64,000 bases of DNA from Babylonia areolata (GCF_041734735.1 NC_134878.1:38929213-38993212); one strand, 5' to 3'. Counted from the stretch's first letter, positions 43,321 through 55,216 are shown. Numbers and translations are program-made. The notes: generated by a model from the sequence alone, not told the origin.

Positions 43321-44073
43321 GAAAAGATTTTGTTCCTGTTTCCTGAAACAGTTATCTATAATCATGGTATTAGTAGTATACCTACATTTTGTTCAACAGC
43401 TTTTCCAGTGTGAAATTCGGGCTGCTCTCTCCAGGGAGAGCGTGCCGCAACAATGCAGCACCACGTATTTTTTTCCTGCCTGCAAGTGTATTTGCTTTCC
43501 ATTCCAAGTAAATTTTTCCACAGAATGTTGCTGGGGACAACCCTTGCGTTGCCGTGTTTTCTTTTACGTGCCGCGGCGCTATGTTTATTTATCTATTTAT
43601 TTATTAAGATGTCTTGCTATAGCGCATATTCTTGAAGCTCTATACGCTTTACATACAATAGCACTAAAAGAGTTCACTCAAACGTCCCCACAAACATGCA
43701 CATATCTGAAACAAGGGTAAGTGAGGACAACTAAAAGAGACCATGCCATGAAATGGATCAAATAATGTATATTATAACGTACCACATGCGCACGACATCT
43801 ACCCGTGTGCGTGCATATGTGTACGTTGTGCGTGCGCACGTGTTTGTGTGGTTGTGGGTGAAAGTCAGGTTCACATATCTTTTTAAGATTTTGTTTCCTG
43901 AAAAGTGTTTAACTGTTTCTATCTACGTCCGTCTTAATTATACTTTTCCAGATTTCAATTTTTTCAGTATTGTCCCATTGTAAGACCATGCGGACGTGGT
44001 GGCTGTGTGATTCATTACCTTCATCAACAGCTGATTTTTCTGGATCCCTTTTTGGTTGAATAATTCTTCCCCC
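43321..44073. other. unassigned sequence
   Basis: No recognised gene or repeat. ATTTATCT-type repeats occur at 43585-43606. Confidence 0.45.
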
Positions 44074-44719
44074 AGTTGGTGGAGAACCCATCAGGGAGGT
44101 GGATTCTTTCGTCTACTTGGGAAGCGTGGCTGACCGACAGGGCGGCACGGACCGAGACGTCACAGCCAGAATCGGCAAGGCAAGAACAGCTTTCATCATG
44201 CTCAAGAACATCTGGGCATCTGGAGCAATCAGTATGAAAACCAAACTCCGCATCTTCAACTCCAATGTGAAGTCAATTCTGCTCTACGGATGCGAGACAT
44301 GGCGGACAATACAGACAATGCAGCAGAAGATTCAGACATTCTTCAACACCTGTCTGAGGCGCATCTACAAAATCCGATGACAGGAGAAGATCCGAAACGA
44401 AGATCTGTGGGAGCGAGCGGGACAGGAACCAGTGGCCAAGCAGATACTGCGGAGGAAGTGGGGCTGGATCGGACACACCCTCAGGAAGCCAGCGTCCAGC
44501 ATCACACGCCAAGCCCTGACCTGGAACCCGCAGGGAAAGAGGAAGAGAGGCCGGCCTCGCAACAGCTGGAGGCGAAACACCGAGGCAGAGCTGAAGCAGC
44601 AAGGGACCAACTGGACTGGAATGGTCAGAACACCCCAGAACAGAGTGCAAAGGCGAGGGGTCGTCGATGGCTTATGCTCCACCGGGAGCGATGGGCCTGC
44701 CACTGCTTTTCAGAACTGA
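44074..44719 (+). mobile_element. RTE-clade LINE C-terminal fragment
   Basis: The frame reads REVDSFVYLGSVADRQGGTD, RIGKARTAFIMLKNIWASGA, KTKLRIFNSNVKSILLYGCE and continues WERAGQEP, RRKWGWIGHTLRKPASSITR, TWNPQGKRKRGRPRNSWRRN to a TGA at 44717. This is the C-terminus of classical RTE elements such as Schistosoma SR2. It is open from end to end except for one TGA at about 44378 where the family has Trp (IR-W-QEKI), so the fragment is young. The 5' end is truncated within the RT palm/thumb. Confidence 0.92.
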
Positions 44720-45309
44720 TGACTTCTAAGTAATGATTAGAGAAATATTAACGATAATTATTATGATGATTGCAATAAAAATTCATTTTCAATATAATGT
44801 CGTCATAATAGATAAACAAACTGTAAATAACTAGACAACAATCACATTTACTTGTCATAGAAATTATTTACCCTTGAAAAACGTGTTGCCTAAATTCAGT
44901 TGGAAATTAAAACAACGACACTGGCACTGATAGTTACCCAAAAGCACCTTTCGCCCCGTGTTCTGCCGACTCAGTATGCTATGCGTATTACGTAGCTTGT
45001 TTTAAAGACCACAGCTATTTTCATGTACACTTGCCCCCATCACGCGCGCGCGCGCGCTTACACACACACACATAAACACACACAACACTGAACACTGAAA
45101 TGTTTTAATGAATAGGCCATTGTCCCTTGTCAATAGCGGTGGTTACAAGTCAATGCAGAGGTACATACAAACAAGTCAATATTAGCAACGTACTTGCAAA
45201 CCCTTGTCTTGGAACACAGCCAAGCGCATGACCAAGAATTTGTTTTCACTTGCAAAAAGCAATGTCAGATTAAACAAAGATGGAGTATTGTGGTACTTCG
45301 AGGGGATAT
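44720..45309. other. unassigned sequence
   Basis: A CG run (45043-45058) next to a CA run (45060-45084) is the only feature seen. Confidence 0.45.
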
Positions 45310-45540
45310 AGGCCTACAGTTGTCTCAGATCAGCATATTTAGGGCATTGTAACATGAAATGAACTTCTGTTTCCTTTTTAAAATCACAGGATCGTAATTT
45401 GAGCGCTGTAAAGACCAATGTTCTTTGTAATCGTTTACAAGTCTTTTTTTTTAATGTGCTAAGAATTTCCTTTTCATTTACGACCCCCTGATTCTCCCAA
45501 ACCTCTTGAAATCCATATCTATTTAACATATTTAACATGA
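45310..45540 (-). mobile_element. LINE-B/H-group ORF2 C-terminal remnant
   Basis: The minus strand reads MLNMLNRYGFQEVWENQGVV and, after an internal deletion, KKETEVHFMLQCPKYADLRQ. Both match the end of LINE-H (YKFGFGIVWEAQSVGN and TPETETHFLLVCPKYCSLRS). Only about 75 codons remain. Confidence 0.7.
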
Positions 45541-46319
45541 AACAAACAGATGTGGTCCATGTATTTCGGTTCTGCTGATGGAAACAAGCCTCCAGCGTCT
45601 TCGGGAGCAGTACGAAGGAGCCAGGGATCTGTCATCCTTCTGGTCCGTTGTGACCCTTTTAATTTGACATTCTTCGTCTGACTTTAAATGCTGTCTGCAT
45701 GTTTGTCTGTGTCTTTTCTTTTATAAATTGTAAACCAGGATCATACTTTCATTTTCTTCGGGGTCAGTACTTCTGTGCTTCTTGTAATTTATGTACTTCG
45801 AGTCTCTATTTTGTGCAGGAAACTATTATTACAATGACTGGAAATTCTTTCTAATCAGGATCATGAATTTTTTCCCCGGGATCAGTACTTTTGTTGTGTT
45901 TCCTATGATTATATACTTTCAGTCGATACCATGTGCAGGAAGCTGTTATCACAATTATTGAAATTCCCAACTCTTCCTATAAAACCTTGGAGAGAGAGAG
46001 AGAAGAGAGATTTGTGTGTATGAATACTTTATGTACCATATTAAAAATCACAGAGCAGACCTATGCATCCAGACCAATAAACCCTAGAAAAATGTATACC
46101 TACCGCCGTCCACACAGTCATAACTCGAAATTAAAAGGAATGAGTTGTAGGAGAACTATTGCAGTATCAGGTCTACCATTCTTTTTTTAAAATACTGAAA
46201 ATCATGGTCACAATGACACTTGGTCACAAGGGTCACAACGACACTTGGTCACATCAGCATGACTCCGCTGAATATTACCCAAAAGTATTCAGATTGCGTT
46301 ATTTTGTCACATCTGTGTA
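45541..46319. repeat. spacer with a diverged 120-bp tandem repeat
   Basis: Two neighbouring units, 45734-45853 and 45854-45970, share CAGGATCAT, CGGGGTCAGTACTT / CGGGATCAGTACTT, a TATACTT-CAGTC-type block and TGTGCAGGAA-CT-TTATTACAAT at an offset of 120 bases. Between them the similarity is perhaps 70 per cent, so the duplication is old. The rest is unassigned. Confidence 0.6.
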
Positions 46320-46477
46320 TCATAACATCTTAGCCGGTTTTCGATCGATACTTAACCATTGCTGATCACTAACTAACAATGTTCAGTTGCATTAATTTGT
46401 GACGATTGTGAAGTATTTGGACTTTTCGACAAGATTTGATCATGACCATTTAACTAACTACTACTGACTACTGCTGA
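46320..46477. repeat. decayed CTGACCACT-type repeat, left of LINE-H
   Basis: Sequence such as AACCATTGCTGATCACTAAC and CTACTACTGACTACTGCTGA resembles the minisatellite at 20385-21095. It resumes to the right of LINE-H at 51700. Confidence 0.55.
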
Positions 46478-46691
46478 GGCCGCTCAGTCGTTGCACTCTC
46501 CTAGGCAGCTGAGGAGCCTAGCGACTATTGCACCAGACCGCAGGCCTGGGGAGCTGAACAATCAGTGGAAGAGATTGTTCGTCCAGGGTGCAGGTGAGAC
46601 AGCTGGCTCGGACTCACTCAGCAACTGTAATGATGGTGAAGTGAAGGGTGCAAAATGAGCGTCAGACCAGGATCCGGGGCACGGCGATCGA

Positions 46692-48551
46692 GTGCGTAAC
46701 GGAACTGCAGAGACAGTTTTTAAATCCGGCACTGTTGGTGACGGTAATGTACCCCGGCCCTCGCGCTGCAGTATTTCTTTCGCTTCATTTAATGTTGAGG
46801 GTCTTTGGCGTATTACAAATGAGCTTGACATGTCGTTTCTGATAAATGATTACGATTTTATTCTTTTAGTAGAAACGTTTACCGAAACTATCCCCGATAC
46901 TGTATTTTGTTCTCATGCTGTGTTTGCGTGCCCTGGTGTTAAGATTTCCGACAGTGTACACGGACGTTTGTCTGGTGGGGTAGCTCTGCTGGTAAAGAAG
47001 GAGTTTGTGCCATTCATTGTGAGAATACATGTCGAATTTGACAACATTATTGTGGTAAAGTTGTCGCGTGTACTTCTGGGTACTGCATCTGACTGCCTCC
47101 TTATTGGAGCATACATTCCACCCGAAAGTTCCAAATACTATGAAGAGACAGATATATATAATGGTATTTCGATGTTAGAAGATTGTTTGTTAGAGTTGTT
47201 TAAGGAATTTGGTGATTGTCCTGTAATTGTATGCGGTGATCTGAATGCTCGCACGGGTACACTGAACTACAGAAATGTTGATCCAATTAGTGATCTATGT
47301 ACTCCGAGTGGTCGTGATACGTTGGAGACATCAACTGTGCAGAATGATTATTTATGCAGAATTTCTAAAGACAGTCACGTGAATTCTTTTGGTCGTTACC
47401 TGCTTAATGTATGCGAGGATTTCGACATGGTTATTCTTAATGGTTTAAAATTGTTGTTGAGCTATTCTGATAAATATACATACATTGCTACTAATGGCTG
47501 TAGTGTTATTGATTATTTTTTGGTATCCAGCTCAATGCTTACTCGTTGTAAAAGTTTGAATGTTAAGCACATGGTAGAGTCAAAGCATTCCCTTGTCGAG
47601 TTTTGTTTGGCTGTGAATTCGAATTCAGACGTTTCGCTACAGCAGTCTAGAACACGTATGCCCATGCCCACGCTGATTAAGTATAAATGGGATGATGTAA
47701 TTAGGGAGACTTTCTACAGTAATATGTCATCTGACAAGGTGAAACAAATAATTCAGGATGCAATTTCACTTGTAGATGTTGATGTTAACGCTGCACTGTC
47801 AAAATTTAATGAATGTTTTGCTTTCTCGGGTGAATGTATGAAGAAAACAGTTGTGTTTGGGAATGAGAGAAGAAAAGTATGGTTTGATCTTGAGTGCAAT
47901 GAGAGCAGAAAAGTTCTTCGTAATCAATTACATAGGGCCTCTAGAACTAACCTGGACACTGACCGTCTGGCTTATGTCCAAAAATGTAGAGAGTATAAAG
48001 AGTTATTGCGTAAAAAGAGAAAACTCCATAGAGAGGATGTGATTCAGTCTCTACGATGCCACTCGACCAATCCAAAGCAATTCTGGGACACAGTTCGTTC
48101 TGTTAGGCCTAGATCAGGTGGTACCGACAATATTTCTTGCAATGATTGGCTCTCCCACTTTCAAAATGTTTTCAATGATTTTTCTGTGGATAACGGTAGT
48201 GATGATAACTTTTGTATGTATTATGACAACCGGCATGCTGCTCGTTCATGCGAGAGAAATGATTCATTAGATCAAGAAATTTCTGTATCAGAAATCGAAG
48301 CTGCTGTCAGGGCACTCAAGAGTCAGAAAGCTGCTGGGCCTGATAGGCTAATTGGAGAATTTTACAAACATAGTGCATTTCACATCATGCCTTTTTTGTT
48401 GAAGTTTTTTAATTTCATATTTAATCACGGCATTTTTCCACATGATTGGTGTTTGTCAGTGTTGCAACCACTCCATAAGAAGGGCGATTTGAATGTACCT
48501 GATAATTACCGTGGTATCTCTCACTCAGCAACTGTAATGATGGTGAAGTGA
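46692..48551 (+). pseudogene. LINE-H1: ORF2 5' half (endonuclease plus RT start)
   Basis: The 619-residue frame is open. Residues 27-330 form an APE endonuclease with ISFASFNVEGLWRI, LVETFTET, CGDLNARTG and SKHSLVEF (the SDH-like motif). A linker follows with ESRKVLRNQLHRAS and CREYKELLRKKRKL, then RT block 1 (QKAAGPDRLIGEFYKHSAF) and LHKKGDLNVPDNYRGIS. There the sequence jumps back to the element 5' region and the frame ends 11 codons later. It therefore lacks the RT active site. Confidence 0.88.
48520..48530 (+). repeat. LINE-H duplication junction
   Basis: At 48520 the text of H1 (GGTATCTC, which continues CCTGTTAAAC in the complete copy at 49871) switches to TCACTCAGCAACTG, equivalent to 46614 onward. 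The offset is 1907 bases and three bases (CTC) are shared at the join. Confidence 0.85.
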
Positions 48552-48598
48552 AGGGTGCAAAATGAGCGTCAGACCAGGATCCGGGGCACGGCGATCGA

Positions 48599-51588
48599 GT
48601 GCGTAACGGAACTGCAGAGACAGTTTTTAAATCCGGCACTGTTGGTGACGGTAATGTACCCCGGCCCTCGCGCTGCAGTATTTCTTTCGCTTCATTTAAT
48701 GTTGAGGGTCTTTGGCGTATTACAAATGAGCTTGACATGTCGTTTCTGATAAATGATTACGATTTTATTCTTTTAGTAGAAACGTTTACCGAAACTATCC
48801 CCGATACTGTATTTTGTTCTCATGCTGTGTTTGTGTGCCCTGGTGTTAAGATTTCCGACAGTGTACACGGACGTTTGTCTGGTGGTGTAGCTCTGCTGGT
48901 AAAGAAGGAGTTTGTGCCATTCATTGTGAGAATACATGTCGAATTTGACAACATTATTGTGGTAAAGTTGTCGCGTTCGAATTCAGACGTTTCGCTACAG
49001 CAGACTAGAACACGTATGCCCATGTCCACGCTGATTAAGTATAAATGGGATGATGTAATTAGGGAGACTTTCTACAGTAATATGTCATCTGACAAGGTGA
49101 AACAAATAATTCAGGATGCAATTTCACTTGTAGATGTTGATGTTAACGCTGCACTGTCAAAATTTAATGAATGTTTTGCTTTCTCGGGTGAATGTATGAA
49201 GAAAACAGTTGTGTTTGGGAATGAGAGAAGAAAAGTATGGTTTGATCTTGAGTGTAATGAGAGCAGAAAAGTTCTTCGTAATCAATTACATAGGGCCTCT
49301 AGAACTAACCTGGACACTGACCGTCTGGCTTATGTCCAAAAATGTAGAGAGTATAAAGAGTTATTGCGTAAAAAGAGAAAACTCCATAGAGAGGATGTGA
49401 TTCAGTCTCTACGATGCCACTCGACCAATCCAAAGCAATTCTGGGACACAGTTCGTTCTGTTAGGCCTAGATCAGGTGGTACCGACAATATTTCTTGCAA
49501 TGATTGGCTCTCCCACTTTCAAAATGTTTTCAATGATTTTTCTGTGGATAACGGTAGTGATGATAACTTTTGTATGTATTATGACAACCGGCATGCTGCT
49601 CGTTCATGCGAGAGAAATGATTCATTAGATCAAGAAATTTCTGTATCAGAAATCGAAGCTGCTGTCAGGGCACTCAAGAGTCAGAAAGCTGCTGGGCCTG
49701 ATAGGCTAATTGGAGAATTTTACAAACAGAGTGCATTTCACATCATGCCTTTTTTGTTGAAGTTTTTTAAATTTCATATTTGATCACGGCATTTTCCAGA
49801 TGATTGGTGTTTGTCAGTGTTGCAACCACTCCATAAGAAGGGCGATTTGAATGTACCTGATAATTACCGTGGTATCTCCCTGTTAAACATTTGTAGCAAG
49901 CTTTACACTTTTGTGCTGAATAGACGCCTTACTAAATGTATTGAAGAAAATGGGGTTATTGGGGAAGAACAAGCTGGGTTTAGAGAAGGTCTTGCCACAA
50001 CTGATCACATTTTTACATTGCTTGCATTACTACAAAGACAACTACTCAGACATAGAAAATTATATGTTGTATTTATTGATTTTCGAAAAGCTTTCGATAC
50101 TGTCAGAAGAGATAAGCTCTGGAGAATTCTGAGTGTCAATGGTATCAATGGAGAATTTTTAAATGCACTGAAAAGTATTTACACAGTTGTTAAGGCGCGT
50201 GTTCGCGTCGGAGGTGACCTCACAGATACTTTTCTATGTCCTCGCGGGCTGAAACAAGGCGAAGTATGTTCTCCTGCATTGTTTTCATTGTTCATTAATG
50301 AGTTAACAATAGAAATTAATAATCATGGTAGGCACGGCATTCAGCTTTCACCAGAGTTTATCCAAATTTTGATCTTGTTATTCGCCGATGATGTTGCCTT
50401 GTTATCTGACAGCATAATTGGTCTTCAAACCCAACTGAATGTTTTGTTCGAAACCGCCAGACGCCTTGACTTAGTTGTAAACCTTGATAAATCAAATATT
50501 GTTGTCTTTAGAAATGGAGGTTTTCTTGCACAGAACGAGGCATGGATGTTCGGTGATGCACAACTGAAAACTGTTAGCATGTACAAGTATCTTGGTGTTA
50601 TCCTTACTACCCGACTTTCTTTCCAGCCCACTATGCGTGATTTGTCTGAACGTGCGAGAAAGGGATGTGCAGCTATCTTTAAAATGCTTTGGTCTATTGG
50701 TGAACACTCCCCCAGTATTTTTTTCAAACTATTTGACATGCAAATCAAACCAATTTTGACATACGGAGCAGAAGTTTGGGGTTTGACTGGAAATCAAGAG
50801 TGCATTGAAAGGGTGCACTTGTCTGCAATGAAGCGTCTTTTGGGCGTGAGTCAGAGAGCACCAAGACACTTGATTTACGGTGAACTTGGTCGCTATCCCC
50901 TGTATGTGACCACCTACTCCAAGTGTCTTAAATTTTGGCTTCGTATTGTCTTTATGGATAATGACCGTTTCCCTAAGAAAGCTTATAATATGATGTTATC
51001 ATTGCAAAGTCATAATTATGTACTTGGGCTGGCTCTGTGAGAAATGTTTTGTATAAATTTGGATTTGGTATTGTTTGGGAGGCTCAGTCAGTTGGTAATG
51101 TCAAAATGTTTATGACTGAATTTAAGCAGCGTCTAGTTGATTGCTTTACTCAAGACTGGCATTCAGCTCTCCAGTCTCACGACTTTTATGATGTGTATTC
51201 AGCTTACAACCAGTCCTTGTCACTTAAACCTTACTTGAATAATGTCAAATGTATAAATATGCGCCGTGCTTTTTCGCGGTTTAGAATTGGAATGTCTAAC
51301 TTGCGCTCACACTTTTTGCAGTTTAACTATGATGGGCAAAGTAGGAATTGTCCTTTTTGTGATGATACTCCGGAAACCGAAACGCATTTTCTTTTGGTCT
51401 GCCCTAAGTACTGTTCCCTGCGTTCTCAGTTTATTCCTGCTAAATTTCACAAACATCCAAGTGCATCTAAGATGTCCATGTTGTTATCTTGTGCGAGTGA
51501 GAGATTGAGTGTTAGTATATGCAAGTTTGTATTCAAAGCGTTTTCATTACGAGCAAATGCTCCAGAATCGTTATCGATGTCCATGTAG
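48599..51588 (+). pseudogene. LINE-H2: ORF2 with endonuclease deletion
   Basis: It opens like H1 but jumps from VVKLSR to SNSDVSLQ, losing 549 bp (equivalent of 47070-47618, 183 codons, in frame), which removes GDLN and the SDH-like motif. The linker and RT follow: NYRGISLLNICSKLY, EQAGFREGLATTDH, VFIDFRKAFDTV, LKQGEVCSPALFSLFIN, LLFADDVALLSD (about 50380) and KYLGVILTTRLSF, then zf-RVT CPFCDDTPETETHFLLVCP and a stop at 51586. Two nearby indels, an extra A near 49768 and a lost T near 49793, disrupt and then restore the frame, and one further frame break lies near 51025. Confidence 0.88.
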
Positions 51589-51699
51589 TTCAATGGTTGT
51601 CCTAATATTCATTTCCCTGTATTAATTCTGTTTGTCCTTGCGAACTCCATCGTTATGGATCTGTGGTCTGACAATTAAAATATTTCGACTTCGACTTCG

Positions 51700-52380
51700 A
51701 CTGCTGACTATCGATACTACTTGCCTATGCTGCCAACTGACAAGAAGTCGAAAGTGTTCTTTCACGTTTGCGCATCATTATGACGATTGGCAGGTATTTT
51801 TTAATACTAGCCCGCGACCAGTGACGACTACTGAACATGCACTGACTATACTGACTACTGACCACTATCTAACTGTTCATATTGCTTTTATTTTGTGACG
51901 CTTATGTTGTATTATGATTTCTTGATAGGGTCTGGCCTTTTTGTTAACTACAACTGAAGATCACTGACCATTGCTGATCACTGCCGACCGCAAATAAACG
52001 CTACCGAAAAGTTTTCAGAATGTGGATATTATGTTTCTTAGGTTTACGCAATATCAAGACATCTTGACCAAGTATGACTATTCACTGACCAAAGTTGAAC
52101 TCTAAAAATGCGCAGCTTGCGTATTATCATCGCTTTGCATCATGAGTACATTTTATACATTATTTGTACTTTTTAAACAGTTTTGATCAGTGACCACTAC
52201 TTGCCACTACCAGAAACTGCATTATCATTAAACAAATACAAGCCTGCATGAACATTGACCTCGGGGAATATAGACCTGGGGAATACACATTTACCAATTT
52301 TTTGGTGGGACGGGGAATAGACCTTGGGGCGCATGGATTTGGGAAAGCTTAAGAACATTGATCTAGATCTCGGGTAATTG
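51700..52380. repeat. decayed CTGACCACT-type repeat with word-repeat edge
   Basis: Fragments such as GACTACTGACCACTATC, GATCACTGACCATTGCTGAT and AGTGACCACTACTTGCC recur to about 52230. At 52255-52340 GGGGAATATAGACCTGGGGA and GGGGAATAGACCTTGGGG repeat, the inverse of the word at 20255-20340. Together with 46320-46477 this looks like one old element split by LINE-H. Confidence 0.55.
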
Positions 52381-52959
52381 TTGTTGTTTTTTATTCCCTG
52401 TATATCCTGTCCATGTGTGTCAAGCTGTCAAAGTGACAAAAACCAATTCAGGAAGGTCAAGCAATGACAACGTGTTGCTTTGATATGATTTTAGATTAAG
52501 TAAGTATAGTAGATTATGTTTGGAAAGTTTGTTTTTTTCCGTTGCAAAAACAATTTTCCAATCCAGAAGCGCTTGTTGATGCAAAACGGTAATTTGATTA
52601 TTTAGATATTTGGGATTTTTCTACGTCCCTCTCATGTTCATGCATTTGTTCCTGAAATATTGCTTTTATGCCAGTTCTGAAAATAGAAGCCCGAGGCGTT
52701 TACAAATAGAACACACACGTAAATACAGAAAAGGAAAAATTGAATACATGATACCAAACATTATCAAGAATTATTCATTCTCCCCCCCCCCCCCCCCCCC
52801 CCCCCCCCGCCACACACACACAATTAACACATACAAGCACACGCGCACGCACGCACACAAATCATAGCACACAGTCATAAATAGTACACAATGAAAAATA
52901 CAACCAACAAATTCTGAAACGCTCAGACTCACTCACTCACCAGTAGTCATTTTAGTTCA
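52381..52959. other. unassigned sequence with poly-C
   Basis: A C run of about 27 (52782-52808) and CA/CG-rich DNA up to 52860. No gene seen. Confidence 0.5.
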
Positions 52960-53270
52960 CACTGGAAAGGGATGAGCTCTTGAACGTTAATCAGGAGGGG
53001 GAAAGGTGGGTCTCCAGACTGGATTTGAAAGATTTCAGCGAAGATGAGTGACGGAGAGAGGCTGAGGAAGTTGATTCCAAAGAATGGGGGCTTGGTATGA
53101 AAAACTGCGTTGGCCATACGTTTTAGTTCGAACAGGGGGGATCCTAAGTAGGTGGTTGTCAGAAGAAGAGCGGAGTTGGCGTATGAAAGGATTAATGAGA
53201 TCAGAAAGATACTGTGGACCAGTAGCCTCAATGGACTTGAAACAAAGAGAACTAACTTGAAACAAATAAA
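52960..53270 (-). mobile_element. L2/CR1-like LINE C-terminus
   Basis: The minus strand reads MFQVSSLCFKSIEATGPQYL, SDLINPFIRQLRSSSDNHLL, RIPPVRTKTYGQRSFSYQAP and LWNQLPQPLSVTHLR, then in another frame FKSSLETHLS. These are the GP-YL, HLL-P, YG-R-FS and WN-LP blocks that end L2/CR1-type reverse transcriptases. One frame break is visible. It is the better preserved relative of 8350-8745. Confidence 0.88.
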
Positions 53271-54949
53271 GCCATTGAATACGGCCTCCTGACCTTTGAC
53301 CTTAAAGTTTCAAAACCAAAATTTTGGGTCATTCTATATTCCCGTCATCTAAAGGTGTTTTGTGCTAAAACTGAAAGTAGTAATTAAGTTCTTTGCGATG
53401 CCGAGATATCTTTAGCGAGAGACAACCTCCACGCCCACCCCCCAACTCCCCCCCCCCACCCCCACCCTTCCGCCCCTCCTCTCCCAGTGTGTGTGTGTGT
53501 GTGTGTGTGGTATTTGTCACGCTTTACATTAAGCATAATTACATGCTGTAAATGAATGACCGCTTGTTCAGTTTGTTTTTTGACAGTCATTGGTTCATTA
53601 TGACGTTTCTGATAACAAAAATTGCAACAATCCCATGCCTTCAAATGCGCGCCCTGCATGATTGGCAAATGCCAAATATTCTTTGAAACAATAAAACTTG
53701 TCTGTCATTTGGAATCTCATAAGAACCTCAGTTTCAGTTTCATTTTTTTAGAAGGCGTCAAGGCGTGCGGACTAATCCGTTTACAACAGACTACTCCTGT
53801 TGGAAAGAGAAAAGAAATCAAAACAAAGAGGAGGCAGATGCCCGACCTTCGCTTTGACCAGCGCGCTGCATGGTCAGGGCACTTCTACAGAAAAAAAGTA
53901 GATGAATTAAAATGAAATAAAGTGAAACCAAGAAACGAAATAAACAAATAGTTTGAATAAATCTAAATAGAATAACACACGCACGCACGCACGCACACAC
54001 ACACACACACATGTATGTATTTTTGTATGTATATAGATCGATAAATCGATAGATAGATATGTAAAGTAAATAACCTCTAAAGACGTCAAATCTTATAAGA
54101 TCCAAGGAACAATGGATGTGTTCTTGAATAATGGGTCTTACCCTCAATCGATGCTTGAAGAAACAAATCACAAAAAAATAAGAATAAGAAAATTTTTAAA
54201 AAACCCGCATACGGGATCAAAACGTGCTTTATTGTGTTCTAATGGATACTGGACAAGTACGAGCTAATTAAGGCTATTACACGAGTTTGACTCAGATGAA
54301 CAGAATCAACCACCGTGTCCCGATACAGGAAATTAAATGTATAGCGTTCTTACTTATTTTCCCGTGACTATACATTTTGCCGAACAGCATATTCCCAGAA
54401 TTTACAAAATCATTTTTTTCCACGAAGACAGTGTCACTCATTGAAAAAACATGCCGAAAATGGAATAAAAACAGTAGTATTTGGATATATGTTCCAAAAA
54501 ATATTTGAATTTCAAATGCACGCTTTTTTGTGTGTTTGAAACACCCATACAAATGCGCCTCCCCCCCCCCCCCCGCCCCCCCGTCTCTCTCTCTCTCCCC
54601 TATCACTTTTCCCTTCGTTCTTTTGTTTATTTCACCATAAAAAACACAGTGTGTATGGAAAGTTTGATATATCATGTTGAACTGATTGTGCACATTTTGT
54701 GAACTAAAAATGTTAAAAGAAAGACAACACACAAGATAACAAAATAAAAAGTCATTTAAGATAATATATCGAAAGCCAAATACAGGAAACACTTCAGACA
54801 GAGCTCCAGGAAAAAAGCACAAGCATCAGTAATCCAGTCGAGTAGTTTCTGAGTAATTACCCTGATGAACGAGATAGACATTTGAAAGATGTGAATCAAT
54901 GCTTCCCTCAGATGCATGTTCCCACAAAATTGTTTTGGTAGATATATAT
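53271..54949. other. unassigned, simple repeats
   Basis: GT run (53488-53510), CA/CG run (53976-54012), TAGA-type repeats (54035-54055) and a C run (54560-54577). No supported gene. Confidence 0.5.
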
Positions 54950-55148
54950 AGTAATTCGGGGCAAGAGGCCCCCCCTAAGCGAGAAGTCCGATTTCTCTTC
55001 TCGTTGAAGCCGCAACACCTTGTAACCAAGTGTAAACGATAGAGACCCAACAACACTACAACATATCCCAAGTAATCGAAAATTGAAACAAACAATTATA
55101 CTTAAGAGGTGATCAACAACAAAAATTTTTTTGGCCTTCTTGTCCTAT

Positions 55149-55216
55149 ACGTGGGGCAAAACGCCCTCGCGTGAGGGGCAAAGTGTGGGCGTTTTGCCCC
55201 CACATTTCAGGCGTTT
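55149..55216. repeat. palindrome built from GGGGCAAAACGCC
   Basis: GTGGGGCAAAACGCC (55151-55165) pairs with GGGCGTTTTGCCCCCAC (55187-55203), with a spacer containing GAGGGGCAAAG. A third inverted unit AGGCGTTTTGCCCCTCG follows at 55208-55224. A related GGGGCAAGAGGCCCC stretch lies at 54958-54972. This may be one end of a foldback element; I cannot place the other end. Confidence 0.6.

Larger units (their letters stand above)
46478..51699 (+). mobile_element. LINE-H: composite LINE with internal duplication
   Basis: The element starts GGCCGCTCAGTCGTTGCACT and ends with three TTCGAC units. ACTGCTGA occurs at 46470-46477 and again at 51700-51707, consistent with one target duplication around the whole composite. 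It holds a first ORF2 5' half (H1, endonuclease through the first RT blocks, to 48521), joined to a second start of the same element (H2) that runs through to the 3' end. H2 lacks 549 bp of endonuclease. H1 and H2 differ at only a few sites. No ORF1 is present. The group is that of LINE-B, C and I. Confidence 0.85.

Noticed and set aside
47061-47630. An intron explaining the 549-bp gap between LINE-H1 and H2.
   Set aside because: The retained bases do not fit GT-AG boundaries; a deletion is simpler.
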